Positions 1 through 6,109 of a stretch of DNA of 7,857 nt are shown one piece after another (within the stretch, counting starts at the first letter, position 1; each line of letters opens with the position of its first letter). The notes under the pieces are model-generated. The model saw nothing but the letters and a program-made list of their open reading frames with translations. It made no database searches and was not told where the DNA came from. Source of the stretch: Filomicrobium sp. (GTDB lineage Bacteria > Pseudomonadota > Alphaproteobacteria > Rhizobiales > Hyphomicrobiaceae); NCBI GenBank assembly GCA_030607105.1, contig JAUWFF010000037.1:1-7857 (forward strand), written 5' to 3'. Position numbers and translations under genes: made by a program.

Positions 1-585
1 CGCGAACTCGGCGCCCACGAACATGGGCACGGCAGCTTCAATATGGCTGTAGAAGGTGAGACGGTGGCCGTTGAGCTGCGTGTGCCGGGAGCGGACATCG
101 TCGGCTTCGAGCACGATGCTAAGTCGGCCAAGGACAAGGCCGCACTCAAGGCCGCCCGGGACAACCTCTCCGCACCGCTTGCCTTGTTCAAGATGCCTGC
201 CGCCGCAGGTTGCAAGGTCACCAGCGCCAAGGCGGAGTTTGTTCTCGACGACGACCACGGGGATCACGACGACCACAAAGAGCACGCCGAACACAAAGAC
301 GAAAAGCATGCCGACGATAATCACGACCATGACAAGCACGCCGGTCATGACGATCACGAAAAACACGCCGGCGCGAAAGAAGCCAAGGCCGAGCACGCCG
401 AATTCCAAGCCGATTATCAGCTGACCTGTGCCGCTCCTGATAAACTGACCTCAATTGACTTCGCATACTTCAAGACGTTCAAGAATGCTGAGGAACTAGA
501 GGTCAAGGTTGTCACCGCCAAAGGCCAGTCCCAGTACGAAGTGACGCGAGCCAAACCCAAGCTCGATCTCGGTGGCACCATCTAA
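1..585 (+). CDS. zrgA: ZrgA/DUF2796 family periplasmic zinc-binding protein, 5' end missing
   Basis: The frame is open from base 1 and ends at TAA 583-585, giving 194 visible codons; the start and signal peptide lie outside the window. The first visible residues include HEHGHGSFNMAVEGE, typical of the mature N-terminus of ZrgA/DUF2796 proteins. A low-complexity tract at bases 247-366 carries 12 histidines in about 40 residues, mixed with Asp, Glu and Lys, and looks like a metal-chelating loop. Two cysteines flank it (GCKVT before, QLTCAAP after), and the C-terminal half is an ordinary folded segment. Family knowledge: ZrgA is a periplasmic component of a zinc uptake system in Vibrio cholerae, working with an ABC transporter. 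The ABC genes and the DUF3299 gene downstream on the same strand support that role. An internal ATG at 43 is not the true start, because the conserved HEHGHG motif lies upstream of it. Zinc specificity is inferred from the family. Confidence 0.88.
   Translation, partial: RELGAHEHGHGSFNMAVEGETVAVELRVPGADIVGFEHDAKSAKDKAALKAARDNLSAPLALFKMPAAAGCKVTSAKAEFVLDDDHGDHDDHKEHAEHKDEKHADDNHDHDKHAGHDDHEKHAGAKEAKAEHAEFQADYQLTCAAPDKLTSIDFAYFKTFKNAEELEVKVVTAKGQSQYEVTRAKPKLDLGGTI
247..366 (+). repeat. His/Asp-rich low-complexity coding tract
   Basis: Inside the zrgA-like gene, GAC/GAT and CAC/CAT codons alternate with GAA, AAA and GCC/GCG codons, giving imperfect units such as DHDDH, HAEHKDEKH and HAGHDDHEKH. 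Short coding repeats like this can change length by slippage. The role is probably metal chelation or buffering, as in the His-rich loops of ZnuA and other zinc-binding proteins. Confidence 0.75.
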
Positions 586-608
586 CGCCAAACCAGTCAG
601 CTAACTTC

Positions 609-616
609 GGGGGCAG
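609..616 (+). promoter_or_regulatory. Possible ribosome binding site for an ATT start at 620
   Basis: The sequence GGGGGCAG ends 3 bases before ATT 620, and its G-run ends 6 bases before it. It lies 24-31 bases after the stop of the zrgA-like gene. It is a G-rich rather than canonical AGGAGG site, and I list it because it decides between the 620 and 689 starts. Confidence 0.35.
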
Positions 617-619
617 ACC

Positions 620-1375
620 ATTACCCGGACAGCGGCATTAGCCAGTCCCGAAAGCGAAGCAGACGGCGGGGGTGTCCCCATCGTTGCCATGGATGGCGTC
701 CACTTCACGTGGCCGGGCCGCCCACGCTTCTCCCTGAGCATCGATCGCTTTGCCGTCGGCGCTGGCGACCGGTTGCTTCTGCTCGGTCCGTCGGGTGGCG
801 GCAAGTCCACCCTGCTCAGCCTTCTCGCAGGCATCGTCAAGCCGCAACGGGGCGGCATCACCATTCTCGGAACGGACATCACGAAGCTGACAGGCCCGGC
901 TCGCGACCGCTTTCGCGCGGAACACTTCGGCATAATCTTCCAGATGTTCAACCTGCTGCCCTATGGCACCGTCATCGACAACGTGCTGCTGCCTCTGAGC
1001 TTTTCAAAGAAGCGTCGCGCCAACGTAAAACAATCGAGCAGCCCCGCGAAGGAGGCCGCCCGGCTGCTGACTCATCTAGGCCTTTCGCCCGATGAGGTTG
1101 CCAGCCACCGCGCTTCAAGCCTTAGCGTCGGACAGCAGCAACGCGTCGCTGCCGCAAGGGCCCTGATCGGCGGCCCAGAGTTGATAATTGCCGACGAGCC
1201 GACGTCCTCGCTTGACCGCGGCCACCAGCGGGAGTTTCTCGATCTGCTGTTCGGCGACATCGCCAAGGCCGGGGCCACCCTCATCATGGTCTCACATGAT
1301 GAGACCCTGGCCGACAACTTCACGCATGTCTCGCGACTTGAGGACTTCGCCACGATGGAGCGCGGCGCCCGATGA
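620..1375 (+). CDS. LolD/MacB-type ABC transporter ATP-binding protein
   Basis: This is the cytoplasmic ATPase of an ABC complex, energising the permease encoded next to it. Counting from ATG 689 (228 residues), it has Walker A GPSGGGKST at 33-41, Q-loop Gln85, signature LSVGQQQRV at 145-153, Walker B LIIADE at 165-170 with catalytic Glu170, and H-loop His203. These residues are those of an active ATPase, and the sequence resembles the LolD/MacB/FtsE group. The start is uncertain. ATG 689 is the only in-frame ATG/GTG/TTG, but it falls inside the first beta strand (PIVAMDGVHFTW) and has no well-placed ribosome binding site. The frame continues upstream to 605 with no standard start codon. ATT at 620 has a G-rich run at 609-613 and would give an N-terminus reading MTRTAALASPESEADGG. 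I give 620 as the start, with 689 as the conventional alternative. The gene overlaps the permease by 4 bases (ATGA), which implies translational coupling. Confidence 0.85.
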   Translation: MTRTAALASPESEADGGGVPIVAMDGVHFTWPGRPRFSLSIDRFAVGAGDRLLLLGPSGGGKSTLLSLLAGIVKPQRGGITILGTDITKLTGPARDRFRAEHFGIIFQMFNLLPYGTVIDNVLLPLSFSKKRRANVKQSSSPAKEAARLLTHLGLSPDEVASHRASSLSVGQQQRVAAARALIGGPELIIADEPTSSLDRGHQREFLDLLFGDIAKAGATLIMVSHDETLADNFTHVSRLEDFATMERGAR

Positions 1376-2631
1376 TCGTCCTTCGCCTGGCACTTCAATC
1401 CCTAAGGGCCCGCTGGCTGACGGCTTTATTGTCGGTTCTGGCGATCGCGTTTTCCGTGATGCTTCTGCTCGGCGTCGAGAAGGTTCGTAACGGTGCGCGC
1501 CAGAGCTTCGCCGATACAATTTCCGGAACAGATCTGATTGTTGGCGCCCGCTCAGGTGGAGTGCAGCTTCTCCTCTACTCGGTCTTCCGTATCGGCAATG
1601 CCACCAACAACGTCACCTGGAAGAGTTACCAGGACATCGCTGCTCACCCTGACGTTGAGTGGATCGTGCCGTTGTCGCTTGGTGACAGCCATAAGGGCTA
1701 CCGCGTCCTCGGCACCAATCAGGACTACTTCAAGCATTACCGCTTTCGTGGGGATCAGCCGCTGGAACTGGCACAAGGCGAAGTCTTTGATGACCTCTTC
1801 GACGCCGTCATCGGGTCGGAGGTTGCACGGCAGCTCGGTTATAAGGTTGGCGACAAGATCGTCATTGGCCACGGATTGGGTTCGGTTTCTTTCCTTGATC
1901 ACGCAAACAAGCCATTTCGCGTCTCCGGAATTCTTGAAAAGACCGGTACACCCGTAGATCGTACGGTTCACGTCAGCCTTGGAGCCATTGAGGCGATCCA
2001 TATCGATTGGCAACAGGGCGCGCCCGTTCCGGGGCAGAGTGTTTCCGCCGACGAAGTACGCCAGATGGAGCTAAAGCCGCAGGCGATCACTGCTGCGCTC
2101 ATCGGCCTCAAGTCGCGTCTCGCCGTCTTCCGCGTACAACGCGCCATCAACGAGTATCGCCAGGAGCCGTTGCTGGCGATCTTGCCTGGAGCGTCTCTGC
2201 AGGAGCTTTGGGAGCTTGTCCATGTGGCTGAAACGGCGCTGGCTGTTGTCTCCGCCATGGTTGTTGCCACCGCGATTCTGGGCATGGTGACCATGATCCT
2301 GACGACGCTGAATGAACGGCGCCGTGAGATGGCGATCCTACGCTCCGTCGGTGCCCGTCCAGCGACGGTCATGGGGCTTTTGGCGACCGAGGCAGGCGTC
2401 CTGACTTTGGCGGGAGTGATCCTGGGAACGGTGTTGCTCTACGTCGGCCTCTTCTTCGCCCGCCCAATTGTCGATAGGCTTTACGGCTTGAACCTGCCCG
2501 TCTCAGCTCCGACATCCTGGGAGCTGACGACCCTCTCGGCCATCGTCGTGGCCGGCTTGATCGCAGGTTTAGGCCCGGCAATTTTGGCCTATCGCAGGTC
2601 ACTGGCCGATGGCATGACGGTCCGCGTCTAA
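1372..2631 (+). CDS. FtsX/MacB-type ABC transporter permease
   Basis: This 419-residue inner-membrane protein has the four-helix plan of the MacB/FtsX/LolC permease class. A first transmembrane helix lies at about residues 14-35 (WLTALLSVLAIAFSVMLLLG). A large periplasmic domain of about 250 residues follows, then three helices at about 288-313, 338-362 and 388-407. Between helices 2 and 3 lies ERRREMAILRSVGAR (315-329), the cytoplasmic segment that contacts the ATPase in this family. Start ATG 1372 overlaps the ATPase stop, and GGAG at 1357-1360 is a plausible ribosome binding site. Proteins of this class usually transmit ATP-driven conformational change across the membrane rather than forming a classical import channel. 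In this cluster it probably works with the ZrgA-like and DUF3299 proteins in zinc uptake. That substrate is inferred from the neighbours, not from the permease itself. Confidence 0.87.
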   Translation: MIVLRLALQSLRARWLTALLSVLAIAFSVMLLLGVEKVRNGARQSFADTISGTDLIVGARSGGVQLLLYSVFRIGNATNNVTWKSYQDIAAHPDVEWIVPLSLGDSHKGYRVLGTNQDYFKHYRFRGDQPLELAQGEVFDDLFDAVIGSEVARQLGYKVGDKIVIGHGLGSVSFLDHANKPFRVSGILEKTGTPVDRTVHVSLGAIEAIHIDWQQGAPVPGQSVSADEVRQMELKPQAITAALIGLKSRLAVFRVQRAINEYRQEPLLAILPGASLQELWELVHVAETALAVVSAMVVATAILGMVTMILTTLNERRREMAILRSVGARPATVMGLLATEAGVLTLAGVILGTVLLYVGLFFARPIVDRLYGLNLPVSAPTSWELTTLSAIVVAGLIAGLGPAILAYRRSLADGMTVRV

Positions 2632-2739
2632 ACCGCTGTTAACACCATGTTGTCAGAGAATTGATGGCTGACGTCTTGGTTTCGCGCCGTTGCCGCGGAT
2701 ATGGTCTGAGCCAATTCGAATGCAGGAAGGTGCCGAATA

Positions 2740-3339
2740 ATGATCCGCTTGATCCAAGCCCTGTTGGGAATCCTGTTTGTTGCCGTCGCGACCATGCCGG
2801 CCGCGGCCGAGGCCACGCGAATTCTGAAATGGGCGGACTTGGTCCCAAAAACCCTGGCCACGGAGAAAAAGCGCCTGAAGACTTTTTTCGCCCCGCGCGG
2901 CGCCGGTGGCAGTTCGCCTTATATGAACAGCTACGATGTAACCACCCGTCCGGAAGATGTTGCAGGCGCCCCTCCGCCGCGCATCCCTGAGGCAAAATGG
3001 ATGTCCCGCCCGGTCAAGCGCAAGGCTAGCAAGCCACCCGAGATTAAATCCGATCTCGACGGGGAAAACGTGAAGATCGGCGGTTACGTCGTGCCACTCG
3101 ACTTCAATGCGACCAAGATCACTGAGTTCCTTCTCGTCCCGTTCGTCGGCGCGTGCATCCACGTGCCGCCGCCGCCTGCCAATCAGATTATCTACGTTAA
3201 GGCCGAAAACGGCTTCAACATCGGCGGCCTGTTCGATCCCGTCTATGTGACCGGCAAAATGTCGGCCAAGATTACGCCCACCGGCCTCGCCGAAACCGGC
3301 TACACCATCGACGCCAATGCAGTCGAGTTGCGCAAGTAG
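2740..3339 (+). CDS. Exported DUF3299 domain protein
   Basis: This is a 199-residue protein with an N-terminal signal peptide: MIR, a hydrophobic core to about residue 17, and a likely cleavage after AAA or AEA near residues 22-25. The mature part begins near KWADLVP (30-36). The DUF3299 core covers about 108-198. It contains GGYVVPLDF (114-122), TEFLLVPFVGACIHVPPPPA (128-147) and a glycine-rich GFNIGG (158-163), the most conserved parts of the family. Its biochemical function is not established. The gene follows the zrgA-like and ABC genes after a 108-base gap, and this family recurs in such clusters, so an accessory periplasmic role in metal uptake is reasonable. AGGAAGG at 2724-2730, 9 bases before ATG 2740, is a good ribosome binding site. 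Cys139 beside His141 could bind metal, but that is speculation. Confidence 0.85.
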   Translation: MIRLIQALLGILFVAVATMPAAAEATRILKWADLVPKTLATEKKRLKTFFAPRGAGGSSPYMNSYDVTTRPEDVAGAPPPRIPEAKWMSRPVKRKASKPPEIKSDLDGENVKIGGYVVPLDFNATKITEFLLVPFVGACIHVPPPPANQIIYVKAENGFNIGGLFDPVYVTGKMSAKITPTGLAETGYTIDANAVELRK

Positions 3340-3643
3340 CCGTAACGTCAAGCTCCGGGCAGAAAATACGACGATCGCCGCGATCTTCGCCTAGTTCTCA
3401 TCTGGGGATTTGACGGTGTTCTCTGGGTTTGTCGAGTTCGATGTGAAGGGTCTCGATGGCAGACTGCTTTGCTTTGGCGAGGCCGCTGATCTGCGTTGTC
3501 TCATCCGTCGTGGATGCAACCCCTGGGCGCCAGCCGTTTCAACTACAAACTGTTAGACAAGAAGGCTAAGCTCTATCCGGGTCCTACGGCCGTTTCCGTT
3601 TGAGTTACTTTGTGTGTTTGGAAACTAGGAGCTGAGTTTCGTT
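3340..3643. other. Intergenic region before the sulfatase gene
   Basis: These 304 bases between the DUF3299 gene and the sulfatase gene hold no gene I can support with confidence. There is no clear hairpin terminator right after the DUF3299 stop. A possible minus-strand gene remnant at 3398-3538 is listed separately. The end of the region holds the sulfatase ribosome binding site (TAGGAG at 3626-3631, 12 bases before the start). No promoter with convincing -35 and -10 elements is visible. Confidence 0.6.
3398..3538 (-). pseudogene. Possible C-terminal remnant of an unidentified gene
   Basis: On the minus strand, 46 codons are open between an upstream TGA (3539-3541) and a TGA stop at 3398-3400, with no ATG, GTG or TTG start inside. 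The translation (NGWRPGVASTTDE, then AKAKQSAIETLHIEL, then KPREHRQIPR) looks like the amphipathic C-terminal end of a real protein rather than random sequence. I cannot name the family. It could be the tail of a decayed gene, or chance openness in G+C-rich DNA. Confidence 0.2.
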
Positions 3644-5206
3644 ATGTATCAATTGTACTCGCGGGCATCCACGTTGGCTTTGATGCTCGCCGCCACGCTC
3701 ATGTTGACGACCTTCACCGGCGACCTTCGTGCGCAAGGCGCCGGTCAACCTAACATCCTCATCATCTGGGGCGATGATATCGGGCAGTTCAACATCAGTG
3801 CCTACAACCGGGGCATGATGGGTTACCGGACACCGAACATCGATCGAATTGCAGCCGAAGGTGCGCTGTTTACGGACTGGTATGGACAGCAAAGCTGCAC
3901 GGCCGGCCGCGCCGCTTTCATCACCGGACAATCACCCATCCGCACCGGGCTCACCAAGGTCGGCCTGCCTGGAGCCCCCGAGGGCATGCAGAAAGAAGAC
4001 CCGACCATCGCCACGCTGCTTAAGGCGAAAGGCTACGTCACCGGCCAGTTCGGCAAGAACCATCTCGGCGATCTCGATGAGATGCTGCCCACCAATCACG
4101 GTTTCGATGAGTTTTTCGGCAACCTCTACCATCTGAACGCAGAAGAAGAGCCAGAGAACCCGGACTATCCAAAAGGCTCCAAGTTCAGAGAGAAATTCGG
4201 TCCGCGCGGTGTCATTCAAAGTTACGCCGACGGCCGCATCACGGACACCGGCCCACTGACCCGCAAGCGTATGGAAACCATCGACGACGAGGTCACGACC
4301 AAGGCTCTCAATTTCATGGATCGGGCCAAGGCGGCCAACAAACCATTCTTCCTGTGGTGGAACTCAACACGCATGCATATCTTCACCCACCTCAAGAAGG
4401 AATCGGAGGGCAAGACGGGGCTTGGCGTTTACGCCGATGGCATGGTTGAGCACGATGGTGCCGTCGGCAAGCTCTTGGACAAGCTCAAAGAGCTCAGCAT
4501 CGAAGACAACACCATCATCATGTACTCCACCGACAACGGCGCTGAGACATTTAGCTGGCCCGACGGCGGCACGACGATGTTCCGCGGTGAAAAGAACACG
4601 CAATGGGAGGGCGGCTTCCGCGTCCCAACTCTCATCAAATGGCCCGGCGTCATCAAACCGGGGACGGTTGTCAACGACATAGGTGCGCATGAGGACATGT
4701 TCCTGACGCTTGTTGCGGCCGCCGGCGACAAGACCGCGAAGGAAGAACTTCTCAAAGATCGCACGATCGGCGATCGCACTTACAAGGTTCACTTGGACGG
4801 CTATGATCTGGGACCTGCTCTCAAAGGTGAGGGCAAATGGCCGCGCAAGGAGTTCATCTACTGGACCGACGACGGCAGCGTTGCGGCCCTGCGCTACGAG
4901 GACTTCAAGGTAACCTTCCTCAAGCAGAACGCACTCGGCTTGAACGTCTGGATACAACCATTCGAGGTTCTCCGTGCCCCCATGCTGACCAACCTTCGCA
5001 TGGATCCCTTTGAGCGTGCTGAAGAAGAAAACGCCATGGGCTTTCAACGCTGGTACGTTGAGCACATGTTCGCCATCGCTCCGGCCGCAGCCTACGTCGG
5101 GCAATGGCTGCAGAGCTTCCGCGAGTATCCTCCGCGCCAGAAACCCGGCAGCTTTAACCTTGATCGCGTTATGGAGCAGGTGACAAGCCGGCCCGGCAAC
5201 CAGTGA
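3644..5206 (+). CDS. Exported arylsulfatase (formylglycine-dependent sulfatase)
   Basis: This 520-residue enzyme hydrolyses sulfate esters, probably in the periplasm. Residues 1-30 form a signal peptide (hydrophobic core 11-25, cleavage near LRAQ 28-31). The sulfatase core starts at NILIIWGDDIG, with metal ligands Asp44 and Asp45. The active-site motif is CTAGR at 85-89, the C-x-A-x-R form in which Cys85 is oxidised to formylglycine and Arg89 assists. Lys138 and His140 (GKNHLG), His245 (TRMHIF), Asp297-Asn298 (STDNG) and Lys317 complete the usual catalytic set, so the enzyme looks functional. The C-terminal segment, including EVLRAPMLTNLRMDPFERAE, is typical of a bacterial arylsulfatase subgroup of this length. 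The physiological substrate cannot be read from the sequence. No formylglycine-generating enzyme is encoded in the window, so maturation must rely on one elsewhere. The gene appears monocistronic: it has 304 bases upstream and a hairpin downstream. Confidence 0.92.
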   Translation: MYQLYSRASTLALMLAATLMLTTFTGDLRAQGAGQPNILIIWGDDIGQFNISAYNRGMMGYRTPNIDRIAAEGALFTDWYGQQSCTAGRAAFITGQSPIRTGLTKVGLPGAPEGMQKEDPTIATLLKAKGYVTGQFGKNHLGDLDEMLPTNHGFDEFFGNLYHLNAEEEPENPDYPKGSKFREKFGPRGVIQSYADGRITDTGPLTRKRMETIDDEVTTKALNFMDRAKAANKPFFLWWNSTRMHIFTHLKKESEGKTGLGVYADGMVEHDGAVGKLLDKLKELSIEDNTIIMYSTDNGAETFSWPDGGTTMFRGEKNTQWEGGFRVPTLIKWPGVIKPGTVVNDIGAHEDMFLTLVAAAGDKTAKEELLKDRTIGDRTYKVHLDGYDLGPALKGEGKWPRKEFIYWTDDGSVAALRYEDFKVTFLKQNALGLNVWIQPFEVLRAPMLTNLRMDPFERAEEENAMGFQRWYVEHMFAIAPAAAYVGQWLQSFREYPPRQKPGSFNLDRVMEQVTSRPGNQ

Positions 5207-5228
5207 TTGCGGCTGAACAACAAACGGT

Positions 5229-5255
5229 GCCGCACGCAATATCATAGCGTGCGGC
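5229..5255 (+). terminator. Hairpin after the sulfatase gene, probable transcription terminator
   Basis: Perfect 9-base arms GCCGCACGC (5229-5237) and GCGTGCGGC (5247-5255) enclose a 9-base loop, starting 22 bases after the sulfatase stop codon. The stem is G+C rich, but only weakly T-rich sequence follows (CTATTCGTTT at 5264-5273), so it is not a textbook intrinsic terminator. It may work with Rho or protect the 3' end of the mRNA. Confidence 0.55.
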
Positions 5256-5413
5256 CCGAACGGCTATTCGTTTGGCTGCCGATATCCGGGACTCGAGACC
5301 AACAAAGCCAACTATCAGCTTGCCTGACGCGTTGGCTATGGTTCGATTTGCGCTAACTGGATCGTAGGCGTAGACTATTTAGATATCGAAATGCGGCCCA
5401 CGAGCGTGCCGCG

Positions 5414-5443
5414 CCGAGACCTGCTTTTGCGCATGCAGCTCGG
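5414..5443 (+). other. Bulged hairpin in the region upstream of the YbaK-like gene
   Basis: CCGAG (5414-5418) pairs with CTCGG (5439-5443), and CTGC (5421-5424) with GCAG (5435-5438). A two-base AC bulge lies on the left arm and the loop is 10 bases. This could be a leader structure if transcription starts upstream of it. No function can be assigned. Confidence 0.3.
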
Positions 5444-5508
5444 GCGAACTGAGCGATAAGAAACGCAGGTCCTTTTGCGATACGGAAGTCTCGGCGAGGC
5501 CGCCTATT

Positions 5509-5523
5509 GACCGTCTAGCGGTC
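5509..5523. promoter_or_regulatory. Dyad GACCG-N5-CGGTC next to the YbaK ribosome binding site
   Basis: Perfect 5-base arms surround TCTAG and end one base before the AAAGGAG ribosome binding site (5525-5531) of the gene starting at 5539. Its position would suit an operator or a small hairpin that affects translation. Arms this short also occur by chance. Confidence 0.3.
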
Positions 5524-5538
5524 GAAAGGAGACTTGCT

Positions 5539-6009
5539 ATGACTATCTCAAGCGCACTTCATCAATATCTTAACCGTGCCGGCGTCCCCTACGAGGTCAC
5601 GCTTCATGAGCGCACGAACTGTGCACTTCAGACAGCGAGAACCGCGTCGATTTCCGCAGATATGCTCGCCAAGGGTGTCCTCCTCCGGCGTGCCAATGGA
5701 TACTTGCTAGCCATTGTGCCAGCCTCCCGGCAGGTGCGTCTCGAAGAGGTCGGCGATTGCCTTCACGAGCCAGTTTGCCTTGCGACGGAATCGGAGGTTT
5801 CAGAACTCTTCGATGACTGTGAACCTGGCTCTATCCCGCCCATAGGCGAAGCCTACGGTGTGCAGACGATCGTGGACGAGCGGCTCGAAGGACTGCACGA
5901 TATCTATTTCGAAGCTGGCGACCACTATTCCCTTGTCCATCTCAAAGGCCAGGATTTCGATGAGCTGACTGCCGATGTTCTCCACGCGCAGATCAGCACG
6001 CGTCACTAG
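5539..6009 (+). CDS. YbaK/EbsC-type aminoacyl-tRNA deacylase
   Basis: This 156-residue, single-domain protein belongs to the YbaK/ProRS-INS editing superfamily, whose members hydrolyse wrongly charged aminoacyl-tRNA such as Cys- or Ala-tRNA(Pro) in the cytoplasm. Visible landmarks are Lys45 in AKGVLL (the conserved lysine of the family), GSIPPIG at 97-103 (family pattern GxxPPxG) and YFEAGDH at 123-129, all in the expected order and spacing. The length fits a free-standing editing domain. The start is firm: AAAGGAG (5525-5531) lies 7 bases before ATG 5539. Which tRNA or amino acid it edits cannot be read from the sequence. The next gene, on the same strand after a 100-base gap, encodes a kinase-like/BON protein and may be co-transcribed with it. 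Some family members have roles other than tRNA editing. Confidence 0.88.
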   Translation: MTISSALHQYLNRAGVPYEVTLHERTNCALQTARTASISADMLAKGVLLRRANGYLLAIVPASRQVRLEEVGDCLHEPVCLATESEVSELFDDCEPGSIPPIGEAYGVQTIVDERLEGLHDIYFEAGDHYSLVHLKGQDFDELTADVLHAQISTRH

Positions 6010-6022
6010 CAATCCGGCGCGC

Positions 6023-6060
6023 GAAAACGGGTTTTGACACGACCGGTGGCTCCCGTTTTC
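6023..6060 (+). terminator. Inverted repeat between the YbaK and kinase-like genes
   Basis: Perfect 9-base arms GAAAACGGG (6023-6031) and CCCGTTTTC (6052-6060) flank a 20-base spacer, starting 14 bases after the YbaK stop. The A-run in the left arm and T-run in the right arm resemble an intrinsic terminator, but no T-tract extends beyond the stem. It could end or attenuate the upstream transcript, or serve as a protein-binding dyad. The spacer begins close to TTGACA (6034-6039), which matches a -35 consensus but has no good -10 partner. Confidence 0.4.
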
Positions 6061-6099
6061 TTCGCCCGGTTGCGGGCACTGACATCGACTAGCACCAGT

Positions 6100-6105
6100 G
6101 GAGGA
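6100..6105 (+). promoter_or_regulatory. Ribosome binding site that fixes the kinase-like start at 6110
   Basis: GGAGGAAG begins at 6100, and its core GGAGGA ends 4 bases before ATG 6110. An in-frame GTG at 6098 overlaps this site, so it would have no ribosome binding site of its own. ATG 6110 also puts MAVIAMAREMG at the N-terminus, as expected for the family. Confidence 0.7.
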
Positions 6106-6109
6106 AGCT

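Larger units (their letters stand above)
5207..5538. other. Intergenic region between the sulfatase and YbaK genes
   Basis: These 332 bases contain no supportable gene. In order they hold a terminator-like hairpin (5229-5255), an inverted repeat AGCCAAC/GTTGGCT with an 18-base spacer (5306-5312 and 5331-5337), a bulged hairpin (5414-5443), a short dyad (5509-5523) and a ribosome binding site at 5525-5531. The promoter of the YbaK-like gene should lie here, but no convincing -35/-10 pair stands out. Confidence 0.6.

Noticed and set aside
2653..3351. Minus-strand open frame of 232 codons opposite the DUF3299 gene
   Set aside because: It is a mirror of the well-supported DUF3299 gene, with no motif or plausible ribosome binding site of its own.
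3514..3603. Plus-strand frame of 29 codons starting MQPLGASRFNYKLL and ending just before the sulfatase gene
   Set aside because: It is too short, has no clear ribosome binding site, and overlaps the possible minus-strand remnant. It could be a leader peptide, but nothing supports it beyond openness.
4364..5245. Minus-strand open frame of 293 codons opposite the sulfatase gene
   Set aside because: It lies antisense to a gene with clear family motifs, shows no recognisable motif, and its openness follows from the codon bias of the sulfatase gene.
5256..5538. Search for a tRNA or other known RNA gene in the gap
   Set aside because: No cloverleaf arms or GGTTCGAATCC-like T-loop with matching acceptor stem could be found. 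GGTTCGATT at 5340-5348 lacks the required pairing.
6034..6039. TTGACA hexamer as the -35 box of a promoter for the kinase-like gene
   Set aside because: The hexamer matches the consensus, but at 16-18 bases spacing only TTT/TTC-rich sequence is found, with no TATAAT-like box.
6098..6109. GTG at 6098 as the start of the kinase-like gene
   Set aside because: It overlaps the GGAGGA ribosome binding site, and the family N-terminus fits ATG 6110 better.
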